Below, in pieces: positions 16,441 through 24,680 of a stretch of 64,000 nucleotides of DNA. The DNA comes from DYEP01 sp040755615 (GTDB taxonomy: Bacteria; Bacillota; Sulfobacillia; DUSP01; DYEP01). A program made the position numbers and the translations under genes. The DNA is taken from contig JBFMAL010000003.1 in assembly GCA_040755615.1 (NCBI GenBank), positions 1-64,000 on the forward strand, in the 5' to 3' direction. Positions within the stretch are counted from its first letter, which is position 1. The number at the start of each line of letters is the position of its first letter. The notes under the pieces are model-generated. The model was not told the DNA's origin. It saw only the letters and a list, made by a program, of their open reading frames with translations, and ran no database searches.

Positions 16441-17280
16441 ATGGAGCAGTTTGTGGCGAGTGCAGTTCAAATCAGCGCATCGCCCATGGCCGTTGATGAT
16501 AACATGGAGAAGGTCATCTCCTGGTACAGGGAGGTCAGGTCTTCCCGCAACGCGGACTTGATTGTATTTCCCGAGACCGTCACAACCGGGTTCAACCCGG
16601 GAAACAGGGCAGGCGAGCTATGGGAACTCGTCGACACCATACCCGGCAAGCTCACCGAGCGCATCGAGAAAGAAATGAAAAGAAGCGGGGGTTACGTGGT
16701 GTTCCCCACCTACGAACGCGGATCTCTGCCGGGGGTCGTGTACAACGCGGCGGTGCTCATCGGTAGCGAGGGCATCGTCGGCGTCTACAGGAAGACCCAC
16801 CCGTTCCCCGGGGAAAAATGCTGGGTCACGCCTGGACAGGAGGCGCAGGTATTTGAGACCAGCCTGGGCCGCATTGGTATGATCATCTGCTATGACGGGG
16901 ACTTTCCCGAGCTCTCGCGGCTGCTTAAGCTGAAAGGCGCCGAGATCATCGTGCGCCCCTCTGCGTTCCTCAGAGACCACGGGCTGTGGTCGCTGACAAA
17001 CCAGGCACGCGCATATGACAACCAGGTGTGGGTAGTCGCCACCAACAGTATCGGCACTGACGCGGCAGGCTATCACTACTTCGGCCACAGCATGATCGTA
17101 TCCCCGCACGGCCAGGTGGTGGCGTCGGCGCGCGGGGTGGAAGAGTCCGTGGAAGCGCTAATCGGTCCGGGCGTAGATCCGCGTCACGGCAAGACCATCC
17201 CACTGGTGGATCACGTGGGGGATCTGAACTCAAGGGTGCTCTCTGAGCTTGCCGGCATCTACGGGCAGATGAAGGACTAG
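16441..17280 (+). CDS. Carbon-nitrogen hydrolase (nitrilase superfamily; aliphatic amidase-like)
   Basis: Protein of 279 residues. ATG at 16441 with TGGAGGTG about 7 nt upstream. The catalytic triad is intact: Glu45 in IVFPET, Lys118 in YRKTHPFPGE, and Cys150 in IICYDGDFPE. It is therefore an active-looking amide or nitrile hydrolase; the CYDGDFPE context is more like amidases and N-carbamoylases than like true nitrilases. It is divergent from the lactate operon across ~140 nt, and no adjacent pathway gene reveals the substrate. A weak GC-rich hairpin follows (17282-17322). Confidence 0.88.
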   Translation: MEQFVASAVQISASPMAVDDNMEKVISWYREVRSSRNADLIVFPETVTTGFNPGNRAGELWELVDTIPGKLTERIEKEMKRSGGYVVFPTYERGSLPGVVYNAAVLIGSEGIVGVYRKTHPFPGEKCWVTPGQEAQVFETSLGRIGMIICYDGDFPELSRLLKLKGAEIIVRPSAFLRDHGLWSLTNQARAYDNQVWVVATNSIGTDAAGYHYFGHSMIVSPHGQVVASARGVEESVEALIGPGVDPRHGKTIPLVDHVGDLNSRVLSELAGIYGQMKD

Positions 17281-17281
17281 C

Positions 17282-17322
17282 CGGGCGGGAAGTCACATCT
17301 TATCTGCCTGATGATCCGCCCG
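17282..17322 (+). terminator. Possible weak terminator
   Basis: CGGGCGG (17282-17288) and CCGCCCG (17316-17322) are complementary across a 27-nt loop just after the nitrilase-family stop. No T run follows, so efficiency is doubtful. Confidence 0.35.
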
Positions 17323-17448
17323 CGTCACAGTTTATGTCCACTATCTGTCCTGCAGCATACCCGACAGGATCTCCCGCAGCGCTGTGGGCGTTACCTTCCT
17401 GCCTCTGCGCGCGTGACTGGGAACACTCACGTAAGAAGGAGAACTTTC

Positions 17449-18045
17449 ATGTCCAGCTTGTTCTACAGCGCAGTCGCCGGGTTATATGATACGCTGGCAG
17501 GCAGATACATTCAGTCAAGGCTTATCTCTGGCCTTTCTCTCCTCGGGGATATTGCCGGTCAGCGCGTGCTAGACGTAGGTACTGGCACAGGAATAGTCGC
17601 CGCATCGCTTGCCGAGTCAGGCGCCATCGTCACTGGCGTGGACCTGTCTGAACCTATGCTGCGTAGGGCCCGCAGCAAGCGCATACCTGGTGCGACGTTT
17701 CTCCGTATGGATGCGAAGGAGCTCGCCTTCCCCGATGCTTCGTTTCACGTATCCACCATCTCCATGGTGCTTCACGAGATGTCCCCATCCGACCGCAAGA
17801 GGATTCTATCGGAGATGATCAGAGTGACGCAAAAGTCCCTGCTGGTTATCGAGTTTGCGGCAAGGCCGAGCGGCGTCATTATCCCTTTGTTTCTCTCCCT
17901 GCTTGAAATTGGTCACTCCGCATACTACCGGGATTTCATACGGCGTGGTCCCATCAGCGTCATCTCGGAAAACGGCCTCGTGATCGCCAGAACGCTACAA
18001 AGCGGTCTTCTTGGGTTTTACCTCTGCCAGCCGGAGCGCCGTTAG
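17449..18045 (+). CDS. Class I SAM-dependent methyltransferase
   Basis: Protein of 198 residues. ATG at 17449 with AGAAGGAGAAC just upstream; earlier in-frame codons are rejected for lack of a site. Motif I is VLDVGTGTGIVAASLAES, motif II ends VTGVDLS, and a post-I acidic position and FLRMDAKELAFPDASFHV follow, typical of UbiE/Methyltransf_11 proteins. The C-terminal half has a long hydrophobic stretch (VIIPLFLSLLEIGHSAYY) that may contact a lipophilic substrate. Substrate unknown; it lies just upstream of the MarR/ArsM-fusion gene, but that gene has its own promoter. Confidence 0.85.
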   Translation: MSSLFYSAVAGLYDTLAGRYIQSRLISGLSLLGDIAGQRVLDVGTGTGIVAASLAESGAIVTGVDLSEPMLRRARSKRIPGATFLRMDAKELAFPDASFHVSTISMVLHEMSPSDRKRILSEMIRVTQKSLLVIEFAARPSGVIIPLFLSLLEIGHSAYYRDFIRRGPISVISENGLVIARTLQSGLLGFYLCQPERR

Positions 18046-18075
18046 AGTACCCCAGGTCCAGATTTCACAACCCCC

Positions 18076-18104
18076 TTGCCACACCCGTATAACCTTTGTA
18101 TAAT
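18076..18104 (+). promoter_or_regulatory. Sigma-A promoter of the marR-type gene
   Basis: TTGCCA (18076-18081) and a perfect TATAAT (18099-18104) are separated by 17 nt. Transcription from about 18111 leaves a very short leader before the TTG at 18126. The upstream in-frame codon at 18096 lies inside the -10 region and so cannot be the start. Confidence 0.8.
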
Positions 18105-18125
18105 GCAACTAACGGGGGTGGCGCA

Positions 18126-18761
18126 TTGTCAAAGGAAAGTATACGCCTGAGAAACCTGCTTCTTAGGTTATCTAAAGGATACCTTTCGCTGGAAAAGGCG
18201 ATGATGTCCCAATGCTGCAAGCTGAACGCATCCTCAGCATATATCCTTGAAGCGCTAGGACGGCTCGGCCCCACGACCCCCGGGGAACTGGCGGAGGAGC
18301 TGGGGCTTGCCCCTTCCACCGTGACCCGCCAGCTCGACGCAGTGGCCAGAGAAGGTCTGATCGAAAGAACATCCAGAGAGACGGACAGGCGCGTCCAGCA
18401 GCTGTCTCTTACACCCGCGGGAAGACGGATGCTGTCCACGCTGCAGACCGCAAGCCAAGAGGTCACGAAACGGCTCATCCGGAGGATACCGAACGGCGCG
18501 ATGCCATGGGTATTCGAGGCGCTCTCGCTCCTCGCCCGGGCTGTCGGGGAAGAACTAGGAACAGACTGGGAAGAATCTATCGTGGACGAAAAGGCGATTC
18601 AACACAAGGTTTCAGAAAAGTACTCGCTGCTTACTGCGTCGGTTGCAGGGTGCTGCTGCCAGCCGCATACGGGGGAATGTACTTCGAAGGCGCCTATCAG
18701 CTCCGACCTCTACTCATCAGAAGAAGCAGCCGCGCTGCCGGCGGAGGCGCTCAGCATCTAG
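18126..18761 (+). CDS. MarR-family regulator fused to the N-terminal head of an arsenite methyltransferase (ArsM)
   Basis: Reading of 211 residues from TTG at 18126 (GGGGGTGG upstream). Residues 1-150 are a MarR winged helix: PTTPGELAEELGLAPSTVTRQLDAVAREGL for the HTH, then RETDRRVQQLSLTPAGRRML for the wing. From ~155 the sequence changes to VSEKYSLLTASVAGCCCQP and DLYSSEEAAALP, which match the opening of ArsM proteins (Cys-rich arsenite-binding head, then LGYSEEELAALPEGA). The frame ends in TAG exactly inside the ArsM motif ALS-L-LGCGNPTALA. A three-Cys patch (CCC) may still bind As(III), so the chimera could be a metalloid-sensing regulator or only a decayed fusion. Confidence 0.75.
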   Translation: MSKESIRLRNLLLRLSKGYLSLEKAMMSQCCKLNASSAYILEALGRLGPTTPGELAEELGLAPSTVTRQLDAVAREGLIERTSRETDRRVQQLSLTPAGRRMLSTLQTASQEVTKRLIRRIPNGAMPWVFEALSLLARAVGEELGTDWEESIVDEKAIQHKVSEKYSLLTASVAGCCCQPHTGECTSKAPISSDLYSSEEAAALPAEALSI

Positions 18762-18917
18762 CTGGGCTGCGGCAATCCCACAGCGCTTGCCCGCTTGAAG
18801 GAAGGAGAACACGGTGTCAACTGCCACGAGCAGCTCCCCGCGCTTTCTCCCGAGGACATAAAAGCGCTTGACGGCAAGTTCTTCGCCGCCTTCATCGAGG
18901 CGAAAAAACCGGAGTAA
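18585..18917 (+). pseudogene. Arsenite S-adenosylmethionine methyltransferase (arsM) remnant with in-frame TAG and internal deletion
   Basis: In the same frame as the MarR gene, the ArsM head (from about 18585) is interrupted by TAG at 18759-18761. It resumes immediately with LGCGNPTALARLKEGE, the hallmark ArsM motif preceding the SAM site. The SAM-binding core is then missing: the reading jumps to a short segment and ends SPEDIKALDGKFFAAFI, similar to the C-terminus of ArsM, with TAA at 18915. So both ends survive and the middle (some 150-200 codons in normal ArsM) has gone. Nonfunctional as a methyltransferase. Confidence 0.7.
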
Positions 18918-19000
18918 AAGGCGCTCCGGGGCAGCATCCCTGAGGGCCGGAGTTATCTTCCGCAAAAGCCTTTGACCTCAGCTGTCGTTGCACGTAAGAA

Positions 19001-19039
19001 CACCGCCTCTGCTGTCACGTACGTTCGGCAGAGGCGGTG
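19001..19039. terminator. Bidirectional terminator between convergent transcripts
   Basis: CACCGCCTCTGC (19001-19012) and GCAGAGGCGGTG (19028-19039) are a perfect 12-bp inverted repeat with a 15-nt loop. It lies 7 nt past the livF stop and 84 nt past the ArsM remnant. Flanking sequences are AAGAA on one side and AGACTTT on the other, giving short T tracts in both directions. Confidence 0.7.
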
Positions 19040-19045
19040 AGACTT

Positions 19046-19774
19046 TCAGCTCCCGAGCTTCACCCGTTCAACATGAAGGTACGACTGCTGCACAATACTT
19101 GAATCGAGCAGTTCTTCAGCCGTCCCTTCCAGCACGATCTGCCCTTTTTGCATAATGTATCCGCGATCCGCCACCGACAGCGCCTTTTTGGCGTTCTGCT
19201 CGACCAGCAGGATAGTCACTTTTTTCTCGTTTTTGATGTGCGCTATGCTCTTGAACACCTCATCGACGAGCACGGGGGCGAGGCCGAGCGATGGTTCGTC
19301 CATGAGTATGAGCTCAGGCTCAGAGAGAAGGCCCCTGGCGATGGAAAGCATGGTCCTTTCCCCGCCGCTCAGCGTTCCTGCCTTCTGCGAAAGCCGCTCG
19401 CGAAGCCTTGGAAACAGGCTGAACACGCTTTCCAGCCGGGCCCTGATCTTTGAATCGTCCCTTTCGAAATAGGCGCCGAGCCGGAGGTTGCTTTCAACCG
19501 TCATCTTCGGAAACAATCCCTCGCCCTGCGGTACCATGGAGACGCCGGAGGCGACGATCCGGTGAGTGGGCATGTTATCGATGCGCTGTCCCTTGAAGTG
19601 TATGGTGCCTTCCGTGGGTCTGACCAGCCCTAGAATGGTCTTCAGCGTGGTGGTCTTCCCCGCTCCATTCGCCCCGAGGATGCACACCACCTCCCCCGGG
19701 TCCACGCGCATGCTCACGTTCCTCAGCATGGGTATTTTCCCGTAGTTCGTGGATACATTCGTCAGAGTCAACAT
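19046..19774 (-). CDS. livF: Branched-chain amino-acid-type ABC transporter ATPase LivF
   Basis: Protein of 242 residues with Walker A GANGAGKTT, signature LSGGERTM, Walker B ELILMDEPS and the switch His region replaced by LVEQNAKKAL as usual in LivF. It energises import with LivG, LivH, LivM and the LivK-like binding protein encoded 12 kb upstream in the same operon. Start overlaps the livG stop by 7 nt. Signature uses ER rather than the commoner QQ. Last gene of the 11-gene transcript, followed by the strong inverted repeat. The Liv (HAAT) family also carries aromatic acids, urea and amides, so leucine is not implied. Confidence 0.93.
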   Translation of the reverse strand: MLTLTNVSTNYGKIPMLRNVSMRVDPGEVVCILGANGAGKTTTLKTILGLVRPTEGTIHFKGQRIDNMPTHRIVASGVSMVPQGEGLFPKMTVESNLRLGAYFERDDSKIRARLESVFSLFPRLRERLSQKAGTLSGGERTMLSIARGLLSEPELILMDEPSLGLAPVLVDEVFKSIAHIKNEKKVTILLVEQNAKKALSVADRGYIMQKGQIVLEGTAEELLDSSIVQQSYLHVERVKLGS

Positions 19775-20550
19775 GCGGTCGCCTCACCTCCCAAGTAAGC
19801 CCGTATAACCTCTTCGTTCCTCGATATCTCCGAGAAGGTGCCTTCCGCGATCTTCGTACCCGCGTTAAATACCACGACTCTCTCCGTAACCTCGGATATG
19901 ACGTCCATGTCGTGCTCGATGATGACGATGCTGATGTCTTTGTTCCTTTCCCTTATCCGCCCGATGTCGTCCATCATCTCCATGGTTTCCTGCGGGTTTA
20001 AGCCTGCCGAAGGTTCATCAAGCAGCAGGAGTTCGGGGTCTGAGACCAGCGCACGGCAGATCTCGATCCTGCGCCTGTCTATATGGGGTATGTTCCGGAC
20101 TCTCTCGTATCGCCTGTCTATCAAGTCCTCGTTGAAGTAGCGCAGGAACTCGACAGAGATTTCGATACTTCTCTCTAGCTCGGCGTTGGATATCCGCGGC
20201 TTGAAAATGGCGTCATACCAGCCGGTTCTCTGCCTGGCATAAAGGCCTATCAGAACGTTGTCGAGCACGCTCAGGTTCCAGCACAGCCGGCTCGATTGAA
20301 ATGTGCGGGAAATCCCCATCCGCTTCACCTCGTATGCGGGCAGTCCCGAGATATCCCGCCCCTTGAACACGATGGATCCACGGGTGGGCTTATAGATACC
20401 GCTTACCAGGTTGAAGAAAGTGGTCTTTCCCGAACCGTTAGGCCCGATGAGCCCAACTATCTCGCCGCGACACACAGAGAAGTCCACCCGATCCACCGCC
20501 CACAGCCCGCCGAAGTTGATGGAGACTTCGCTGGTCTTCAAAAGTTCCAT
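19768..20550 (-). CDS. livG: Branched-chain amino-acid-type ABC transporter ATPase LivG
   Basis: Protein of 260 residues, ATG preceded by GGGGGATTGAC. Walker A GPNGSGKTT, the LivG-specific TFQSSRLCWNLSVLDNVLIG region, Walker B ELLLLDEPSAGLNPQE and the H-loop VIIEHDMDVI are intact. The segment where LSGGQ normally lies reads IPHIDRRRIEICRAL, so the canonical signature is altered, an oddity worth noting against the otherwise normal ATPase. It sits 33 nt after the first molybdenum-hydroxylase large subunit gene and overlaps livF. Confidence 0.9.
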   Translation of the reverse strand: MELLKTSEVSINFGGLWAVDRVDFSVCRGEIVGLIGPNGSGKTTFFNLVSGIYKPTRGSIVFKGRDISGLPAYEVKRMGISRTFQSSRLCWNLSVLDNVLIGLYARQRTGWYDAIFKPRISNAELERSIEISVEFLRYFNEDLIDRRYERVRNIPHIDRRRIEICRALVSDPELLLLDEPSAGLNPQETMEMMDDIGRIRERNKDISIVIIEHDMDVISEVTERVVVFNAGTKIAEGTFSEISRNEEVIRAYLGGEATAC

Positions 20551-20582
20551 GTCAATCCCCCTGAAACAGTATTTGCAGGCCT

Positions 20583-22859
20583 TTACAGATCACCCTTCAT
20601 CGCGCGGAGCACTTTCTCCGGCGTGGCCGGAAGGCTTTTTATCCTAACGCCCACCGCATCGTATATGGCGTTCGTGATGGCGGGGGCGATGGAATTGCAC
20701 GAAGGCTCGCCCAGCCCCTTTGCCCCGTACGGACCTAGACCGTCCCCGTACTCCAGCATGATGCACGTCACGTCCGGAGCATCGGCTGACGTCGGGATCA
20801 GATATTCAGAAAGACTGGGGGTGCGGGTGATGCCCCTGTCCATCACCACCTCTTCCATCAACGCGTAGCCCATGCAGTATATAGCGCCGCCCTCCAGCTG
20901 GCCCTCAGCGCTCAGTGGGTTGATGGCACGGCCCACATCGTAGCAGGAAACAATGCGGAGCACCCGAGTCATGCCAGTCTCGGTATCCACAGCCACCTCC
21001 ACAGCGTGAGCCCCAAAGGTGAAGTCAGGGAAAATCTGTCCTTTGATGTCCGAAAGATCGGGCACTTCGCAAAACGGCGCATTGAACTGGGCTTCTGAGA
21101 ACAGCTCCTGCCCTTCGTTGGCGCACGCGGCAATCACCTTGACAAGCGGCAGCCGCCTGGTCTCGCCCTCTACAATCACGCTGCCTTCCTTGAGATCCAG
21201 CCGGTCAGAACTCACTCCAAGCATCTCCGCAGCCTTGCTGAGGAGCCGTCCCCGCAGCTCTCTTGCAGCCTTCAGGGTGGCGTTTCCTGACATATACAGT
21301 TGACGCGTGGCGGTAGTCGTGCCCGCAAGCGGGGTGAGCGCCGTGTCACTTACATAAATATTCACGTTTGACATATCCACACCCAGTTCTTCGGCGACTA
21401 TTTGGCAGAGCGACGAGGACTGGCCGCCGCCTATGTCCGGTACGCCGCACCTTACGGTGACGCTGCCATCCATCTCCACTCTGACGTGAGACCTCGACGT
21501 GTCGTGCAGGAACATGAGCCGACCGTAGCTCATCATGCCCACGGCCACCCCTATTCCTACCTTCCACGGGGCCGGCATTGAAGTGGGTTCACCGAGCGCT
21601 TCCCGGGCGCGTTCGGCTACTTCGGGAAGGGCCACGTAGCGATCGATCTTCCAACCAGTGGACATGGTGCTGCCCTTCTTAATGCAGTTTATCCTTCTGA
21701 TCTCGAGCGGATCAATACCCAGCCTCCGGGCCAGTTCATCCATCTGGGACTCGTATGCGAAATTGGGCTGTATGGCTCCAAAGCCCCTGTTTGCGCTCGT
21801 AAACGTGTTATTGGTGAGCACTGTCATGGCAGTGATGTCCACGTTATCCACTTCGTATGGCCCTGTCGCGTTTACCGCAGAATACATCAGCACCCAGGGA
21901 CTCAGGTACACGTAGGCGCCCGCGTCTGAAATCAGATCGGCCTTTAGCGCTACAATTTTCCCGTCTGCCATCGCGCCCGTGGTATACCTCATCACGTAGG
22001 GATGCCTCTTGCTGTGCGAGAGGATGGATTCCTCTCGCGTCCATGTCATCTTACAGGGCCGCCCGGTCTTTCGGACGAGGAGTGCGAGGTATGTCTCCAC
22101 AGTGATGTCTTCCTTGCCGCCGAAGCCTCCCCCAGCAAATGTGCCGATGATCCTCACCTTGTTGTGCGGTACTCCGAGAACCGCTGCTACCCCCCGGAAA
22201 TGCTCGATCACCTGAGTGGACACCCTGATGTTGATCACACCGTTTTCATCAAGCCACGCCACACCGGACTCGGGTTCAAGGTAGGCATGGTCGACAAAGG
22301 GAACGCGGTAGGTACCCTCGATCACCACGTCGGCGTGGCGCAGCGCTTCATCCGCATCGCCGCGACGGATCCGGTACCTCGCGATGACGTTGCTCTCGCT
22401 CTCCCCCACAGGATACGCGCCCGGTCTGGCCGCTTCCTCGGGGTCAAACACGCCGGGCAGCGGTTCGTAGTCCACTTCGATGAGCTCGAGCGCCTCCTGT
22501 GCGATCCGTTCGGTCTCGGCGGCCACTAGCGCGACAGCTTCCCCCATGAACCGCACCTTCTTGTCCGCCAAGACCCTGTACATTCCTTCAAAACCGCTTC
22601 CCACGTCCCGGCTCTGGCCGAATTTAGTGACAGTCTCATTGTTGGGCACGTCCTTTGCGGTCAATACGGCGTGTACCCCGGGCAGCGCTTCCGCCTTTTT
22701 CGTGTCGATCGAGAGGATACGGGCCGCAGGATACCGGCTTCTCAGTACCTTCCCGTAAAGCATGCCGGGTAAGCTGAAGTCATCGGCGTACACCACGTCT
22801 CCCCTGGCTTTCGCCCACGCGTCATGCCTCGGCATCGGTTTTCCTATTACCCCGGACAC
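20583..22859 (-). CDS. Molybdenum hydroxylase large subunit (xanthine dehydrogenase/CoxL family), copy 1
   Basis: Protein of 758 residues. GTG at 22859 is chosen because GGGGAGGTG lies 6 nt upstream, overlapping the end of the 2Fe-2S gene. N-terminal Ald_Xan_dh domain (KARGDVVYADDFSLPGMLYGKVLRS region, split over ~20-130), then the cofactor-binding domains with GGGFGGKEDI, ANRGFGAIQPNFAYE, GGQSSS and the C-terminal AKGLGEPSCNS whose Glu is the base of this family. With its M and S subunits upstream it forms an LMS heterotrimer that hydroxylates an N-heterocycle or aldehyde with water as oxygen donor. CoxL's own AYxCSFR loop is not seen, so CO dehydrogenase is unlikely. Confidence 0.9.
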   Translation of the reverse strand: MSGVIGKPMPRHDAWAKARGDVVYADDFSLPGMLYGKVLRSRYPAARILSIDTKKAEALPGVHAVLTAKDVPNNETVTKFGQSRDVGSGFEGMYRVLADKKVRFMGEAVALVAAETERIAQEALELIEVDYEPLPGVFDPEEAARPGAYPVGESESNVIARYRIRRGDADEALRHADVVIEGTYRVPFVDHAYLEPESGVAWLDENGVINIRVSTQVIEHFRGVAAVLGVPHNKVRIIGTFAGGGFGGKEDITVETYLALLVRKTGRPCKMTWTREESILSHSKRHPYVMRYTTGAMADGKIVALKADLISDAGAYVYLSPWVLMYSAVNATGPYEVDNVDITAMTVLTNNTFTSANRGFGAIQPNFAYESQMDELARRLGIDPLEIRRINCIKKGSTMSTGWKIDRYVALPEVAERAREALGEPTSMPAPWKVGIGVAVGMMSYGRLMFLHDTSRSHVRVEMDGSVTVRCGVPDIGGGQSSSLCQIVAEELGVDMSNVNIYVSDTALTPLAGTTTATRQLYMSGNATLKAARELRGRLLSKAAEMLGVSSDRLDLKEGSVIVEGETRRLPLVKVIAACANEGQELFSEAQFNAPFCEVPDLSDIKGQIFPDFTFGAHAVEVAVDTETGMTRVLRIVSCYDVGRAINPLSAEGQLEGGAIYCMGYALMEEVVMDRGITRTPSLSEYLIPTSADAPDVTCIMLEYGDGLGPYGAKGLGEPSCNSIAPAITNAIYDAVGVRIKSLPATPEKVLRAMKGDL

Positions 22860-22873
22860 TGAACCCACCTCCC

Positions 22874-23347
22874 CTACTCGTTCCGTCTGGCCACCGCTTG
22901 TGTGGCGTCCACGATCTTTTTGTATCCCGTACACCTGCAAAGATTGCCTGACAGTGCCCTGCGTATGTCATCCCTCGAAGGGTTTTTGTGCTCATTTAGG
23001 TAGCTGGCTGCCGTAAGGATCATGCCCGGAGTGCAAAAGCCGCACTGCACCGCACCGTGAGTGACGAAGCTCTCCTGCAGTGCTTTAACCAGCGGTTCAT
23101 TCTGCATGCCGGACAGCGTCTTTACGTCTTTTCCGTCAGCGGAAGCAGCGAGTACGATGCATGACTTCACGGGCAGTCCGTCAAGCAACACCGTACATGT
23201 CCCGCAGTCCCCCTTGCCACAGCCTGACTTGGCGTCGATAATGCGGAGCTGCGTCCTGAGGAACTCAAGCAGCGTCTCATCAGCGCGTACCTCTGCGGAA
23301 ACCTGCCTGCCATTTACCGTGAGTTCTATGGCGTAACCTTCCGTCAT
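22874..23347 (-). CDS. Molybdenum hydroxylase [2Fe-2S] small subunit, copy 1
   Basis: Protein of 157 residues with both cluster sites: plant-type CGKGDCGTCTVLLDG (first cluster, N-terminal half) and the helical-domain pair CGFCTPGMIL and CRCTGYKKIV (second cluster). It relays electrons from the Mo site to the FAD subunit. Its ATG overlaps the stop of the preceding FAD-subunit gene (ATGA). It is closely similar in layout to the second small subunit of this operon. Confidence 0.93.
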   Translation of the reverse strand: MTEGYAIELTVNGRQVSAEVRADETLLEFLRTQLRIIDAKSGCGKGDCGTCTVLLDGLPVKSCIVLAASADGKDVKTLSGMQNEPLVKALQESFVTHGAVQCGFCTPGMILTAASYLNEHKNPSRDDIRRALSGNLCRCTGYKKIVDATQAVARRNE

Positions 23348-24204
23348 GACATGCCACCCCCGAGCGCCATCTTGATTGCCCTGCCGAGCAGTACTCCGGA
23401 AATGTGTCTCCGGTAGCTTTCTGTTGCCCTCACGTCGCTGATGGGGCGTACCTCCCGTGACGCCACCTGCCGGGCCTCATCCAGCACTTCCGCCGTTAGT
23501 TTCTTCCCAACGAGGAATTCTTCAGTCCGAAAGCCCCTCATTGGGGTTGGTGCCACGGCCCCAAAAGCCACCCTCGCGTACGCCACTTCATCTTTCTGAA
23601 TCCTAAGCTCCACTCCAACGCTCACCAGCGAGATGGCCATGGCCTCCCTGAGTCCGAATTTGATGAAGGCCTTCTGATTTTCACTATCCGACGGAAACCT
23701 TACCGCGCGTATCAGCTCATCCCGTTCCAGCACCGTCTTTCCCGGCCCGGTGAAGAACGATGAAAGCGGCACCTCCCGCTCTCCGCGCGCGCTGCATATA
23801 TCAAGCACCGCGTCCAGCGCGAGAAGGGGTACGGCGCTGTCCGCGGCGGGAGACGCGTTGGCGAGGTTGCCGCCGATGGTCGCCCTGTTGCGCACCAGGG
23901 GATCAGCGAATCTCTGCGCCGCCTGGTGAAGTATGCCCGCGTTAAGCTCGATGTCGCGGGAGGCCAAAAGCTCGTTGATTGTAGTTAACGCACCGACAGT
24001 CACCACGTCGCCGTCTGCGTGTATGCCTTTCAGTTCCCCCAGCTTCTCTATGCTCAAAAGTAGCGAGGGTCTGATCTTTTTCGCCCTCAGATCAGGCAGT
24101 ACGTTGGTACTTCCAGCCACAACATACACACCCTCCCTCTCCTCGCCAAGAAGGCGGAGCGCCTCAGTGAGAGTCCGAGGTGCGGCATAGCGCATCTTAT
24201 ACAT
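23344..24204 (-). CDS. Molybdenum hydroxylase FAD-binding medium subunit, copy 1
   Basis: Protein of 286 residues. ATG at 24204 with AAAAGGAGGGGG upstream overlaps the previous stop as TAATG. PCMH-type FAD domain: VVAGSTNVLPDLRAKK near 35-50, then ATIGGNLANASPAADSAVPLLALD around 110, both diagnostic for CoxM/XdhB. The C-terminal CO-dehydrogenase flavoprotein domain follows (VRPISDVRATESYRRHI). It takes electrons from the [2Fe-2S] subunit and passes them to the physiological acceptor. Confidence 0.92.
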   Translation of the reverse strand: MYKMRYAAPRTLTEALRLLGEEREGVYVVAGSTNVLPDLRAKKIRPSLLLSIEKLGELKGIHADGDVVTVGALTTINELLASRDIELNAGILHQAAQRFADPLVRNRATIGGNLANASPAADSAVPLLALDAVLDICSARGEREVPLSSFFTGPGKTVLERDELIRAVRFPSDSENQKAFIKFGLREAMAISLVSVGVELRIQKDEVAYARVAFGAVAPTPMRGFRTEEFLVGKKLTAEVLDEARQVASREVRPISDVRATESYRRHISGVLLGRAIKMALGGGMS

Positions 24205-24680
24205 TACGCCCCCTCCTTTTCTTGCGCGCAGGATAAAATGGCAGAAACGATGCTGGTGTAACCGGTACACCTGCAGATGTTACCCCTGATGTATTCGCGG
24301 ACCTCCTCTTCCGAGGGCGAGGGGTTTTCATCCAGCAGAGACCTGGCGGTCATGATCATCCCTGGAGTACAGAACCCGCACTGCACTGCCCCATGGTCCA
24401 AGAAAGCCTCCTGGAGTGGGTCCAGCTCATCTCCCCGGGCGAGGCCCTCTACAGTGACCACCTCTTTGCCATCTATGGCAACAGCCAGCGTCAAGCAGGC
24501 AAGCGCAGGCCTTCCGTCTATGAGCACTGTGCACGCCCCGCACTCCCCGATACCGCAGCCGTACTTGGCACCGGTCAGAAAGAGTCTATCCCTGAGTACG
24601 TTCAGCAACAGCTCATTGGGCCTTACGCGCAAAGTCTTCTTCTTCCCGTTCAGCGTCAGAGTAATGCTCGTCTCCGTCAT
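24204..24680 (-). CDS. Molybdenum hydroxylase [2Fe-2S] small subunit, copy 2
   Basis: Protein of 158 residues with CGIGECGACTVLIDG and the CGFCTPGMIM / CRCTGYTSIV pair, so both 2Fe-2S clusters are intact. Start overlaps the end of the second FAD-subunit gene (ATGA-type). In the minus-strand reading order L2-M2-S2-M1-S1-L1, this S2 gene directly abuts M1, so the two enzymes are encoded as a mirrored pair. Confidence 0.93.
   Translation of the reverse strand: MTETSITLTLNGKKKTLRVRPNELLLNVLRDRLFLTGAKYGCGIGECGACTVLIDGRPALACLTLAVAIDGKEVVTVEGLARGDELDPLQEAFLDHGAVQCGFCTPGMIMTARSLLDENPSPSEEEVREYIRGNICRCTGYTSIVSAILSCAQEKEGA

Noticed and set aside
18759..18761. TAG as a pyrrolysine codon in the MarR-ArsM frame
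   Set aside because: ArsM proteins do not use pyrrolysine, the downstream part lacks the catalytic core, and no pyl genes are visible; decay is simpler.
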